A stretch of DNA of 64,000 bases from Gracilibacillus ureilyticus (GTDB taxonomy: Bacteria > Bacillota > Bacilli > Bacillales > Amphibacillaceae), in contig NZ_FOGL01000008.1 of assembly GCF_900111195.1 (NCBI RefSeq), positions 62,001-126,000 on the forward strand. Direction: 5' to 3'. Positions 36,025 through 44,574 of the stretch are shown one piece after another (within the stretch, counting starts at the first letter, position 1; every line of letters begins with the position of its first letter). The translations under genes and the position numbers were made by a program. Under the pieces are notes generated by a model. The model did no database searches. It was not told where the DNA came from and was given only the letters and a program-made list of their open reading frames with translations.

Positions 36025-37154
36025 TATTCTAACCACAACCTCTTAATAGTCTTAATTACTCTCCAAAGATCCTCCTCCGTCATCTTCGTATCGGACGGCA
36101 AACAGATACCATTCTCAAACAAATTCTCCGACACATCACTTCCGACAAAATCATATTTTTCAAAGTAAGGCTGTAAATGCATGGGCTTCCACACTGGTCT
36201 TGATTCAATATTCTCTCCTTCAAGTACCTCCATTATGTCAATTGGTCTAACATTTCCTGTTAGTGTCATACAACTTAACCAGTAATTTGGTTCATCCCAT
36301 TCATTACTTGGCATGAATTCAACGCCTTCAAGCCCGCCAAGTTCTCTCTTATAAAAATCAACTATGTACCTTTTCTTTACAACTCTATCTTCTAAAACTT
36401 TTAGTTGCCCTCTTCCTATTCCAGCAACAACATTACTCATTCGGTAATTGAACCCTAATTCACTGTGTTGATAATGTCTCGTCTGATCTCTAGATTGAGT
36501 CGCCCAGAATCTAGCCTTCGCAATTTTTCCTTCATTATTGGAAACTAGCATTCCACCACCAGAAGTAGTGATAATCTTATTGCCATTAAAAGAAAAGATA
36601 CCATAATCACCAATAGATCCAGTATGTTTCCCTTTATAGTAAGTACCCAATGACTCAGCAGCATCTTCTATAACGGCCACATTATGTTTCTTGCAAATTT
36701 CCATTATTTTGTCCATATCTGCAGATAAACCATATAAATGGACAACTATTACTGCCTTTACCTGTGGATATTTTTCAAATGCCTCTTCTAATGCATTAGG
36801 ACTGATATTCCATGTTTCATAATCGCTGTCTATAAACACCGGAGTGGCATTTTGATAAATGACAGGGTTAACAGTAGCCGAAAAAGTGAGGGTTGGGCAA
36901 AATACAATATCACCTTCTCCAACGCCTGCTGCTTTTAGCGCCAGATGAATGGCTGCTGTTCCCGAGGAAAGTGCTGCAGCAGCTTTGGAACCAACCAGCT
37001 CTGCAAGCTCTTTTTCAAATTCATTCACGTTTTCGCCTAGGGGAGCAATCCAGTTGGTATCAAAAGCTTCTTTTATGTATTGCATTTCATAACCTTCCTC
37101 GCTCATATGAGGTGAAGAAAGGTATATTCTTTCTTTTACTTTTGTTGACTGCAT
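36024..37154 (-). CDS. epsN: UDP-4-keto-sugar aminotransferase, PglE/EpsN type
   Basis: The 376-residue PLP enzyme is of the DegT family: LSSGTAAIHLALKAAGV, the aspartate in AVIEDAAESLGTYYKG, and the Schiff-base lysine in FSFNGNKIITTSGGGM. The FNGNK form is typical of PglE/EpsN enzymes that make UDP-bacillosamine precursors. It starts at ATG, 9 nt after AAGGAG. It follows a 364-nt leader that holds the pseudoknot at 37366-37405. Confidence 0.92.
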   Translation of the reverse strand: MQSTKVKERIYLSSPHMSEEGYEMQYIKEAFDTNWIAPLGENVNEFEKELAELVGSKAAAALSSGTAAIHLALKAAGVGEGDIVFCPTLTFSATVNPVIYQNATPVFIDSDYETWNISPNALEEAFEKYPQVKAVIVVHLYGLSADMDKIMEICKKHNVAVIEDAAESLGTYYKGKHTGSIGDYGIFSFNGNKIITTSGGGMLVSNNEGKIAKARFWATQSRDQTRHYQHSELGFNYRMSNVVAGIGRGQLKVLEDRVVKKRYIVDFYKRELGGLEGVEFMPSNEWDEPNYWLSCMTLTGNVRPIDIMEVLEGENIESRPVWKPMHLQPYFEKYDFVGSDVSENLFENGICLPSDTKMTEEDLWRVIKTIKRLWLE

Positions 37155-37329
37155 ATATCTAGACTCCTTTCCCTGGTTAATTTTAGTAAATTAGAACTTT
37201 CTTGGAACCCCATTTTTCCAACTAACTGCTAAGCCACTAAAAAACTTGTCGAACCAACTTAAATTTGTATGAATATCACCGGAGAATTTATAAATGGTTT
37301 ATCAATCCTTTTGTGTTCATATTTAAACC

Positions 37330-37405
37330 TGGGCATCCAATCCCATCTCAAACTACCGACAACTAGCGTCTTAGGCTCTCATACCCAAAACGCGACCGAG
37401 AGCCT
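37330..37405 (-). ncRNA. Candidate eps-associated RNA (EAR-like) with H-type pseudoknot
   Basis: Read on the minus strand, AGGCTCTC (37405-37398), GCGTTTT (37393-37387), GAGAGCCT (37380-37373) and AAGACGC (37372-37366) pair in the order A, B, A', B'. Helix A is a perfect 8 bp and helix B 7 bp with one G-U, with loops of 4, 6 and 0 nt: a compact H-type pseudoknot. A TGGG/CCCA hairpin (37330-37345) follows. The element lies in a long gap inside the eps operon. B. subtilis eps has an RNA (EAR, the epsC motif) with a pseudoknot that drives processive antitermination; identity with it is inference. Confidence 0.6.
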
Positions 37406-37518
37406 CCATTGATAAAGGCAAAGGAGACATTACCTAACATTTTCCGCAAGACAAATCACATAATTTTAATAAAGACCATGCTAATGCTAGTTTCTAATAA
37501 AGAATAAGCCCAAAACCT

Positions 37519-39351
37519 CTAACCTTCTACTAGCTTCAGCCTTCCCCTTCGCTCATCATATACGATTGCCATTAACTGCTCTTTTAATCCTTCTTTAGAA
37601 TACTCATTAAAAGAATCAATTAAATCTACTAGACAGCGTTTGTTCACGTTAACCGTCTTTCCGACATAAATCTTTTCATAGATTGCTTCTGGATGCACTT
37701 CCTTCTCGCCGAGTAATTCTTCATACATCTTCTCACCTGGTCTGATCCCGGTATACTCAATTGGAATCTCATTTTCTGAATAGCCAGATAATTTAATCAA
37801 GTTCCTGGCCAAATCAACAATTTTTACGGGTTCACCCATATCTAACACGAAAATTTCACCGCCACTTGCTAATGTGCCAGCCTGGATAACGAGTCTCGAT
37901 GCTTCTGGTATTGTCATGAAGTATCTGGTCATTTCAGGGTGAGTAACTGTTACAGGACCGCCCCGTTCAATTTGTTTCTTGAATAACGGAATAACACTGC
38001 CGCGGCTTCCGAGTACGTTTCCGAATCTTACAGCAACAAACTTTGTTTCACTTCTAGCAGCTAAATCCTGAACTATCATTTCTGCTACACGCTTAGTTGC
38101 TCCCATTACATTAGTGGGATTAACAGCTTTGTCTGTGGAAATAAGAACAAATGTGTGAATACCGAATGTATCGGCAGCCTCTGCTACATTCTTCGTTCCA
38201 ATGATATTATTTTTAAATGCCTCATGAGGATTGTATTCCATTAATGGTACATGCTTATGAGCTGCCGCATGGTAGATAATTTCAGGTTTATACTCATTGA
38301 CAATTTCAAACATTCGATTGCGATCCTGAACATCTGCAATAATAGGAATAATTTCTATTTCGGTATGACCACACTTTTGTCGAAGTTCGATATCAATTGA
38401 GTAAATGCTGAATTCACCATGACCGACCAGTAAAATCCGCTCTGGGTTGAACCGCACCAGCTGTCTGCAAATTTCTGACCCGATGGAGCCTCCAGCACCT
38501 GTTACCATCACCGTTCTATTCGTTACATATTCAGTAATGGAATTAATATCAAGCTCTACCGGTTCACGGCCAAGTACGTCCTCAACATCCACATTTTTCA
38601 AAGTGCTAACCGAGACTTTCCCTGAAACAATATCTTCAATTTTCGGTACCATCTGTACTTTTGCACTTGTGCCATTACATATAGTAACCATTTCCGTTAG
38701 GGCTCCATTTGTTAAAGATGGGATCGCAATTATAATATGTTCAACCGCTAATTTTTTCACCAATTCAGGAATATCTTTTGTACTGCCTGCTACTGGCAAA
38801 TCATATAATTGCATTTTGTGCTTTGTTATATCATCATCCACAAAAGCAACTGGGTATAATTCATTATGTTTCGGTTCATTTTTTAACTGTCTTGCAATCA
38901 TCGCACCTGCTGAACCGGCACCAACGATTAATGTCCGCTTCTTATATTTTTGTTCATTAATGCAATTATCACGGAAGACGCGCCAAACAAACCTTGAACC
39001 ACCGATAAGTGCAATATGTAATAACCATGTTACGATTAAGGCACGTTTATAAATAGAAAAATCATTGATGAGAAGCTGAACAATGGCTGTTGTAACAATT
39101 GAAAAGGTGATCGCTTTAACGATTGCGATCATCTCACCAATACTTGCATAGGACCATACTTTATGATAAAGCTTATATTTTGCTGCAAATATATGATGAA
39201 GTGCTAACAATGCAAATGCACTTAACCACAATTTATTAAGAGAGTCAAAATCGTTATTTGGATAAACAATCCATGTGGCGATAAAAATCGCTGTACTAAC
39301 AATGAGAGAATCCATTAACACTAATAGAAATATTCTTAGTTTGTAGCTCAT
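37519..39351 (-). CDS. epsC: UDP-GlcNAc 4,6-dehydratase, PglF/EpsC type
   Basis: The 610-residue protein has four N-terminal membrane helices, a first nucleotide-binding domain (LIVGAGSAGAMIARQL) and a C-terminal short-chain dehydrogenase/reductase domain (VTGAGGSIGSEICRQL; the Tyr-x-x-x-Lys is replaced as usual by a STDKAVNPTNVMGATKR form). It converts UDP-GlcNAc to UDP-4-keto-6-deoxy sugar, the first step to bacillosamine. I placed the start at ATG 39351 after GGAGAGG; an upstream in-frame extension to 39414 lacks a signal. It is the counterpart of B. subtilis epsC. Confidence 0.9.
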   Translation of the reverse strand: MSYKLRIFLLVLMDSLIVSTAIFIATWIVYPNNDFDSLNKLWLSAFALLALHHIFAAKYKLYHKVWSYASIGEMIAIVKAITFSIVTTAIVQLLINDFSIYKRALIVTWLLHIALIGGSRFVWRVFRDNCINEQKYKKRTLIVGAGSAGAMIARQLKNEPKHNELYPVAFVDDDITKHKMQLYDLPVAGSTKDIPELVKKLAVEHIIIAIPSLTNGALTEMVTICNGTSAKVQMVPKIEDIVSGKVSVSTLKNVDVEDVLGREPVELDINSITEYVTNRTVMVTGAGGSIGSEICRQLVRFNPERILLVGHGEFSIYSIDIELRQKCGHTEIEIIPIIADVQDRNRMFEIVNEYKPEIIYHAAAHKHVPLMEYNPHEAFKNNIIGTKNVAEAADTFGIHTFVLISTDKAVNPTNVMGATKRVAEMIVQDLAARSETKFVAVRFGNVLGSRGSVIPLFKKQIERGGPVTVTHPEMTRYFMTIPEASRLVIQAGTLASGGEIFVLDMGEPVKIVDLARNLIKLSGYSENEIPIEYTGIRPGEKMYEELLGEKEVHPEAIYEKIYVGKTVNVNKRCLVDLIDSFNEYSKEGLKEQLMAIVYDERRGRLKLVEG

Positions 39352-39670
39352 TATAGCCCCAACCTCTCCATTAATTATTAATATTATGTAATAACTTTTG
39401 ACCTGTTCCTTCATTAATAAGAGGAGGATTTCTATTTATTCTCTTACCCTCAAATCTGTTAAATGTATTATTTTCCGCTAGCTACCTTTACAATATCCAT
39501 ACAGAATTCTAATCATGTGTTTGCAAACTTCAGTGTTTTCCCGACATCATACCTCTTCCCCGAAATTTCATAGCCAAAACAACCTTGTACATATTTTTAT
39601 TGCTGAATACATCCGTTAACCGGATCTCTCCGCAGTTCCCTTTATGTCTTTAAAGGTTGGATTCTTTTAA
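39352..39670. other. Gap between phosphatase and epsC genes
   Basis: 319 nt without a credible gene. It contains a small hairpin, ATCCG/CGGAT with a 5-nt loop (39611-39625), in a stretch more GC-rich than its surroundings. It is the position in which B. subtilis carries its EAR element (just upstream of epsC), but I do not see the two-helix pseudoknot here. Confidence 0.4.
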
Positions 39671-40438
39671 CTAGAAGAGACCCATAAATTTCTTGCTTTT
39701 AATTTCTCCTGGCGCTCCCCCAATGATTAGTTGATTATGAACAACAGCATAAGCATTGTCCATAAAATAGGAAGTGACCTGTGTGCCAAATTCTTTTTTC
39801 AACACACGGTGGGCATCCTTTGTAACAAAGCCTCTTGTCTTCACGTTGTGAGCATCTGATGCAATAAAGTGAGTTAGATTTGCTTCTATACATTGCATAC
39901 AGAATTTTTTAACCTTTTTCCCAAAATGACCAGTAACACTTGCTTCAGTTAGTTGAGTTAAAGCACCTTCCCGAACAAGATCAACTAATATGTTGGGGTG
40001 TTCTATTAATTCGTTGTTTCTTTCAGGGTGAACAATAATAGGTTTGACTCCTTGCACTTGCAAGTCAAATAGAAGTTGTTTTGTATAACGTGGAACATGA
40101 TTGAATGGAAGTTCCACGAATAAATAACCACTCGTTTCATTTAAGGGTAAAAGCTGTCCATTTATTAAATCTGTAATCATTTCTCCATTTATTCGTGTTT
40201 CTTGACCAGGCAGGATTGTAAGAGGAATATCTGATTCTTTTAATATTTCATTTAACTGCTGTACTGCTTCAATTATTTCGATTTTATAGTTATTATATTT
40301 GCTGTTTAATTGATGAGGTGTGGCAATTATCGTGTCAATTCCCTGCGAAACTGCACTTTTCGCCATTTCTATGCTTTCCGTTATATGTTTCGCACCATCA
40401 TCTCTTCCAGGCAGGATATGACAATGTAAATCTATCAT
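39671..40438 (-). CDS. Tyrosine-protein phosphatase, CpsB/CapC (PHP) family
   Basis: The 255-residue protein is a PHP-family manganese-dependent phosphatase: metal ligands in DLHCHILPGRDDGA at the N-terminus, ATPHQ at about 40, IVHPERN near 140 and ASDAHN near 195. It removes phosphate from tyrosines of the BY-kinase and so sets polysaccharide chain length or output. It is separated from the kinase gene by a 356-nt gap with a terminator. Confidence 0.92.
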   Translation of the reverse strand: MIDLHCHILPGRDDGAKHITESIEMAKSAVSQGIDTIIATPHQLNSKYNNYKIEIIEAVQQLNEILKESDIPLTILPGQETRINGEMITDLINGQLLPLNETSGYLFVELPFNHVPRYTKQLLFDLQVQGVKPIIVHPERNNELIEHPNILVDLVREGALTQLTEASVTGHFGKKVKKFCMQCIEANLTHFIASDAHNVKTRGFVTKDAHRVLKKEFGTQVTSYFMDNAYAVVHNQLIIGGAPGEIKSKKFMGLF

Positions 40439-40756
40439 TAAGTATCAACACCTTTTCTGTCATTACATTTAAGCTTTCATTCTTTATAAAAAAAAGCGTT
40501 TAACTCATCTCATTTCTCTAACACTACCAATCTTCGATGCAAATAACATACCTTCATTTCCCTCCCTGCAATTAAACACTTCGTAAGTAATTACCCCATT
40601 TTTGACCATTTTATACATAAAATACTGATTAATTTGATTTTTTTACATTATAATAGTCAAAATTTTCATCCTTCCTCAGAATAATTCTTCTGCAAAACGA
40701 CTAGTTTACTAAATATTAAAATTCTCATTTCATAATGATTGTGGTACTTGATAAAT
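40439..40756. other. Gap between kinase and phosphatase genes
   Basis: No credible gene. The stretch is AT-rich and may hold a second promoter for the phosphatase and downstream eps genes, as the terminator at 40757-40790 lies just upstream on the same strand. I could not identify a clear -35/-10 pair. Confidence 0.4.
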
Positions 40757-40790
40757 AAAAATGCCTATCCCTCATCATGAAGGATAGGCA
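40757..40790 (-). terminator. Strong intrinsic terminator after the BY-kinase gene
   Basis: On the minus strand, TGCCTATCC pairs with GGATAGGCA (9 bp, 11-nt loop), followed by TTTTTATTT. It starts a few nucleotides after the kinase stop codon and stands inside the eps cluster. Confidence 0.8.
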
Positions 40791-40794
40791 CTTA

Positions 40795-41496
40795 TTATGT
40801 TGTCCCGTAATAGTAATATTGTGAACCTCGTTTAATCTCTTTATCATTTAATACGACACCGAGTAATTTAGCATTTCCTTTATCCAATAATTCCTTCGCC
40901 CTTTGTGCTGATTCATACTCTGTCTGTTTACTCCGTACAATCATCACAACACCCTCGCATAAATTGCCCAGAATCTGTGCATCTGTTACAGCAAGTACAG
41001 GTGGTGTATCAAAAATCACCAGATCATACTGAGCAACAGCTTCTTCTACTAATTGCTCCATTTTCTTTGAACCTAACAACTCAGAAGGGTTCGGCGGAAT
41101 AGGCCCGCAAGCAAGCAAATCCAATCCGGATATCTCGCTGCTTATAATCGATTCGTCCAGAGTATACCCCCCAACAAGGACAGAGCTCAATCCCTGAAGA
41201 TTATCCATTTGGAAGGTATAATGCAATGTTGGTTTCCGCATATCGGCATCAATTAAGAGAACTTTCTTGCCTTGCTGTGCAAACACAACTGCTAGATTAG
41301 CAGTAATAGTTGATTTCCCTTCAGCAGGCCCGGATGATGTAATCAATAAAGAATTCAGTTCTCCATCTACTGAAGCAAACTGGAGATTTGTACGAACTGT
41401 TTTATACTGCTCTGAAATGGGTGAGCGCGGATTTAATTTTGTAATCAGCTGACGCATCTTTACACCTTTTTTAAACTGTTTTTTTCCTCTGACCAC
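40795..41496 (-). CDS. epsB: BY-kinase (CapB/EpsB type)
   Basis: The 233-residue protein is a bacterial tyrosine kinase catalytic subunit: Walker A SSGPAEGKSTITANLA, Walker A' LLIDADMRKPTLH and Walker B VIFDTPPVLAVTD. It ends in a tyrosine cluster (GSQYYYYGTT), the autophosphorylation tail. It needs the activator encoded at 41471, whose gene it overlaps by 26 nt. The GTG at 41496 follows GGGGGAG; an ATG at 41457 is an alternative. Dephosphorylated by the PHP phosphatase. Confidence 0.92.
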   Translation of the reverse strand: MVRGKKQFKKGVKMRQLITKLNPRSPISEQYKTVRTNLQFASVDGELNSLLITSSGPAEGKSTITANLAVVFAQQGKKVLLIDADMRKPTLHYTFQMDNLQGLSSVLVGGYTLDESIISSEISGLDLLACGPIPPNPSELLGSKKMEQLVEEAVAQYDLVIFDTPPVLAVTDAQILGNLCEGVVMIVRSKQTEYESAQRAKELLDKGNAKLLGVVLNDKEIKRGSQYYYYGTT

Positions 41497-42232
41497 TCAT
41501 GCTCCCCCTCTCTCTTCTCGGACTATTCTGAGACGCTCTTGTTGATTGAGTATCTTCATCCGCCACATGGGCAATTACACCGAGAATTGGCAATTCCAGT
41601 TTATTTTCAATATCCTGTTCATCTTTTATCGTATTGTCTAAGTATTCCAGTAAGAAAGCAAGCCCGACACCTGCCATTAAGCCAACAACCATGGCGATTG
41701 CAATGTTGAGCAAGGGCTTTGGACTAACCGGTGTAGGATCAGCCGCAGCCATAGCTTCTGTTAGTATATTCACATTATTTACATTCATTAATTCTGGTAA
41801 ATCATTTTGAAAAATCTGTACGGTAGTATTAGCAATTTCTACTGCACGATCAGGGTCAGTGTCACTTGCGGTTAATGTAACTACCTGGGAATTCTGTCCA
41901 CTTGAAACAGTGATACTCTGGCCTAATTGGTTGGCAGAAACCGCTAAATCCAGTTCTTCGACCACCTGACTAAGTATACGGTTACTTTTAATGATGTCGT
42001 TATACGTATTAATTATTTCTACATTCGAACGAATTTGATTATAATCCACAACATTCGCTTCGTTTGTTTCCTGGTTAACGATAAATTGAGTACTAGACTC
42101 ATAGGTTGGAGTTATCATAAAAAAACTAACTAATGCACTGACTAATATTGCTCCAACAGTTAAACCAACAATGAGTAATATTCGTTTCTTCAGTATACTA
42201 AGTATTTCTTTCAGCGATATCGTTTCCTCCAT
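41471..42232 (-). CDS. epsA: Wzz-type chain-length and kinase-activator protein (CapA/EpsA)
   Basis: The 253-residue membrane protein has two helices (about 20-40 and 165-190) around an extracellular domain, the Wzz family pattern (ISLKEILSILKKRILLI; PTPVSPKPLLNIAIAMVVG). Its cytoplasmic tail switches on the BY-kinase. The start ATG 42232 follows TGGAGG by 9 nt; the frame to 42295 is open but unsignalled. It is the first gene of the exopolysaccharide operon and follows the promoter at 42294-42302. Confidence 0.92.
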   Translation of the reverse strand: MEETISLKEILSILKKRILLIVGLTVGAILVSALVSFFMITPTYESSTQFIVNQETNEANVVDYNQIRSNVEIINTYNDIIKSNRILSQVVEELDLAVSANQLGQSITVSSGQNSQVVTLTASDTDPDRAVEIANTTVQIFQNDLPELMNVNNVNILTEAMAAADPTPVSPKPLLNIAIAMVVGLMAGVGLAFLLEYLDNTIKDEQDIENKLELPILGVIAHVADEDTQSTRASQNSPRRERGSMSGQRKKTV

Positions 42233-42293
42233 GCCTCGTAACCTCCAAGTAAAGTATGTGATTGTTCTGATTGATGTAGTGCTCCGTGCGTGC

Positions 42294-42302
42294 ATTATAC
42301 CA
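42294..42302 (-). promoter_or_regulatory. Extended -10 promoter of the exopolysaccharide operon
   Basis: On the minus strand TGGTATAAT gives a perfect TATAAT with the TGn extension. The -35 region is weak (TGTCCC-like at 17 nt), typical of extended -10 promoters or of ones that need an activator. It lies about 60 nt ahead of the epsA start codon. Confidence 0.65.
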
Positions 42303-42350
42303 TAATTTATGTAAGTGGGACACTGATAAGCAAAAAAGGGAACAAAAGGG

Positions 42351-42380
42351 AAAAGGCAGGATTATCCCCCCTGTCCTTTT
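42351..42380 (-). terminator. Terminator of the YvrJ/DUF2922/DUF1659 unit
   Basis: On the minus strand AAAAGG(A)CAGG pairs with CCTGCCTTTT around a 9-nt loop, followed by T-rich bases. It stands just after the YvrJ gene and ahead of the eps promoter. Confidence 0.65.
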
Positions 42381-42387
42381 CCTCTTT

Positions 42388-42525
42388 TCATCGCATCTTC
42401 TCAGGCAGTGCGACAATGGATTCGATTAATGTGTTTAATTTTGTTTCGATGCGGTGTAACAGATAAAAAGTTACAGCAACCGGAAATCCTAAATCAGTGA
42501 TTAACGCTATCCATGTCTGGTCCAT
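42388..42525 (-). CDS. YvrJ-family small protein, 45 aa
   Basis: The product has a short hydrophobic helix, WIALITDLGFPVAVTFYLL, then an amphipathic helix, RIETKLNTLIESIVALPEK, the hallmark of the YvrJ family. Function is unknown. The ATG at 42525 follows GGAG by 7 nt. It is the third of a set with DUF2922 and DUF1659 proteins. Confidence 0.85.
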   Translation of the reverse strand: MDQTWIALITDLGFPVAVTFYLLHRIETKLNTLIESIVALPEKMR

Positions 42526-42595
42526 AACTACACTCCTTTTCTTATATTTAGAAAAAAGGAGCTGCAAACAGAACACAGCCCCTCTCCCCCATCCA

Positions 42596-42808
42596 TTACA
42601 ATTCAATTTCTGTTACATTTCTTTCCACAACACGGGCACTTTTCTTACCAATTAAATCCCCACCTGTTGAAAAAAAAGCATTCTCGGCGATAATGGCATC
42701 CATAGCCGCATTGACTACTTGTGGATCTACCGGTTCAACCGGTTCGTCTAGGGAAACCGTTACTGTTTTTCCTTCTTCATTCTCAAATTTTAACTCAATT
42801 GTTTTCAA
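42596..42808 (-). CDS. DUF2922 protein, 70 aa
   Basis: The product is a small beta-rich protein with LKTIELKFENEEGKTVTVSL and ending in RVVERNVTEIEL, matching DUF2922, a family found only in Firmicutes and always near DUF1659. Function unknown. It starts with TTG 8 nt after AAAGGAGG. It lies between the DUF1659 and YvrJ genes. Confidence 0.87.
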   Translation of the reverse strand: MKTIELKFENEEGKTVTVSLDEPVEPVDPQVVNAAMDAIIAENAFFSTGGDLIGKKSARVVERNVTEIEL

Positions 42809-42842
42809 TGGAAGCACCTCCTTTCCTATTAATTAATCAAGC

Positions 42843-43067
42843 TTACTCTGCAGTGATTATTTCCGCATCGTTTCGCTTGATTTGGAATAATGTTTGCTGC
42901 TGAAGCGGTACTAAAGCATCCGTAATTGCTAACAACTGATCTGATGTTGCATTCACTTTTACATTGTTGAATGATTTCGTTTTGTATGTCATGTCACCAC
43001 TTACCGGATCAATCCCGCTCTCGAAAACTAGCTGCAATCTTGAATCAACTCTTTCTGCAACTGCCAT
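42843..43067 (-). CDS. DUF1659 protein, 74 aa
   Basis: The product has the DUF1659 pattern: MAVAERVDSRLQLVFESGID, TYKTKSFNNVKVNATSDQLL. Function is unknown. ATG 43067 follows GGGAGG by 8 nt. It leads a unit of three tiny genes with DUF2922 and YvrJ products, each with its own strong ribosome binding site. Confidence 0.87.
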   Translation of the reverse strand: MAVAERVDSRLQLVFESGIDPVSGDMTYKTKSFNNVKVNATSDQLLAITDALVPLQQQTLFQIKRNDAEIITAE

Positions 43068-43376
43068 TACTATCACCTCCCTTCACTTCTATAATCAATT
43101 TCCAGAGGCAAAAAGTAGCATTAAAGTTTTAAAAAATTAAAAATCTTTTTTCCGTTATGAATATGGACATAAAATATCCTCATATACTGTTATGAAGCAG
43201 ATCTATAAATCCTGCAGAAAAACCAGTATTATGCGGTTTTTGAATAGAAGAGATCTGAAAATCTATCAATTGTCGTCAAATTTTAATATAATCGTCATCT
43301 TTTCCATAGTGACAGTTAATTTATTTCATAGTAAAATGTAAATTGATGCTAAATTTTTTGTTAAGGAGCATAAAAT
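43068..43376. other. Divergent intergenic region
   Basis: 309 nt between the DUF1659 gene (minus) and the LCP gene (plus). It must hold two promoters. AAAAACC and GGTTTTT (about 43219-43242) form a 7-bp hairpin. I could not assign -35/-10 boxes with confidence. Confidence 0.4.
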
Positions 43377-44429
43377 ATGTCAGAATCCCGAAACGAAATG
43401 AGAAAGATTGCAAAAAAGCGGAAAAGAATGAGAAGACTGATCTTTGCTTTAGTATTCGTTCTTTTTCTAGCTGGTGGAGTTGGGGTTTATGCAATGAACC
43501 TCATCAATAAAGCAGAAGAAGTTGTGAAAGATTCATATGAAGATGATGGTAGAGAGGAAGGCTCCGAACTAAGAGATGTAGAAGTAGACCCTCAACAAGA
43601 CAATATCTCCATTCTATTCATCGGAATTGACGAAAGTGAGAAACGATTAGAATCTAATCAAACCAACAAATTATCCGATGCGCTCATATTAGCGACATTA
43701 AATAGTGAAGATCACAGTGTAAAACTGTTAAGCATTCCTCGCGATACGTATACGTACGTTCCCGAAAGAGACAGATATACAAAAATTAATCATGCCCATT
43801 CATATGGCGGCCCTAAAGCAACAATTGAAACAGTCGAAAGTTTCCTCAACGTACCTGTTGATTACTATGTACGAGTGAATTTTAATGCCTTCATGGATGT
43901 TGTAGACACCTTAGGCGGAATTACAGTCGATGTACCTGTAGAAATATATGAACAGGATTCCAATGATGTTGCAAATGCGATTCACTTAACACCAGGTGTG
44001 CAACAGCTGGATGGTGAAGAAGCATTAGCTTTGGCAAGAACGAGAAAAATTGACAATGATATTGAACGCGGAAAACGTCAGCAGGAAATTATTAAGGCGA
44101 TCATGAAGCGTGCTTTATCCGTTGATTCTGTTTTAAAATATGATGATATCATGGAAGCTGTCGGAGATAATATGAAAACAAATATGACATTCCATGAAAT
44201 GCAAAGTCTGATTTCCTATGCAAAAACTGGTAATATTAATATTGAGACATATACATTGGACGGCACAGACACCTATATTGATAATATTTATTATTATCAG
44301 GTCGATGAAACCAGCCTTGCAAATGTATCCAACACATTGAATTCACACTTATCAATGGATACGACGACAAATGTGCTTGCCCCCAATCAATCATCAAGCT
44401 CTCTGACAGCACAGCCGAGCATAGATTAA
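43377..44429 (+). CDS. LytR-CpsA-Psr (LCP) wall-polymer ligase
   Basis: The 350-residue protein has a basic N-terminus, one membrane helix (about 20-40) and an extracellular LCP domain with the conserved Asp in NISILFIGIDES, SIPRDTYTYVP (Arg and Asp bind the polyprenyl phosphate), KINHAHSYGGP and ALARTRKIDNDIERGKRQQ. LCP enzymes attach anionic polymers or secondary wall polysaccharides to peptidoglycan from a lipid carrier. Its place ahead of SecA2, SlaP and the SLH enzymes suggests it joins the SLH-binding polymer. It ends at a strong terminator. Confidence 0.92.
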   Translation: MSESRNEMRKIAKKRKRMRRLIFALVFVLFLAGGVGVYAMNLINKAEEVVKDSYEDDGREEGSELRDVEVDPQQDNISILFIGIDESEKRLESNQTNKLSDALILATLNSEDHSVKLLSIPRDTYTYVPERDRYTKINHAHSYGGPKATIETVESFLNVPVDYYVRVNFNAFMDVVDTLGGITVDVPVEIYEQDSNDVANAIHLTPGVQQLDGEEALALARTRKIDNDIERGKRQQEIIKAIMKRALSVDSVLKYDDIMEAVGDNMKTNMTFHEMQSLISYAKTGNINIETYTLDGTDTYIDNIYYYQVDETSLANVSNTLNSHLSMDTTTNVLAPNQSSSSLTAQPSID

Positions 44430-44450
44430 TTTTCATATGAATTTCCCAAT

Positions 44451-44491
44451 GTGATGGTTCTCATTTCCAACAGAGAATCGTCACTTTTTTT
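44451..44491 (+). terminator. Terminator after the LCP gene
   Basis: GTGATGGTTCTC and GAGAATCGTCAC form a 12-bp stem with two G-U pairs and a 10-nt loop, followed by seven T. Confidence 0.85.
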
Positions 44492-44574
44492 ATTGGATAG
44501 ATATTAAATAAGGGACATTCATGTTATACTATTTTAGTAGTTATTTGTGAAAGTTTACAAGGAGCGTTAATATC

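Noticed and set aside
37519-39414. Longer start of the EpsC-type gene at 39414
   Set aside because: The added 21 residues have no family match and the ribosome binding site fits ATG 39351.
39352-39670. EAR element in the epsC upstream gap
   Set aside because: The place is right, but I find only a 5-bp hairpin and not the interleaved helices seen at 37366-37405.
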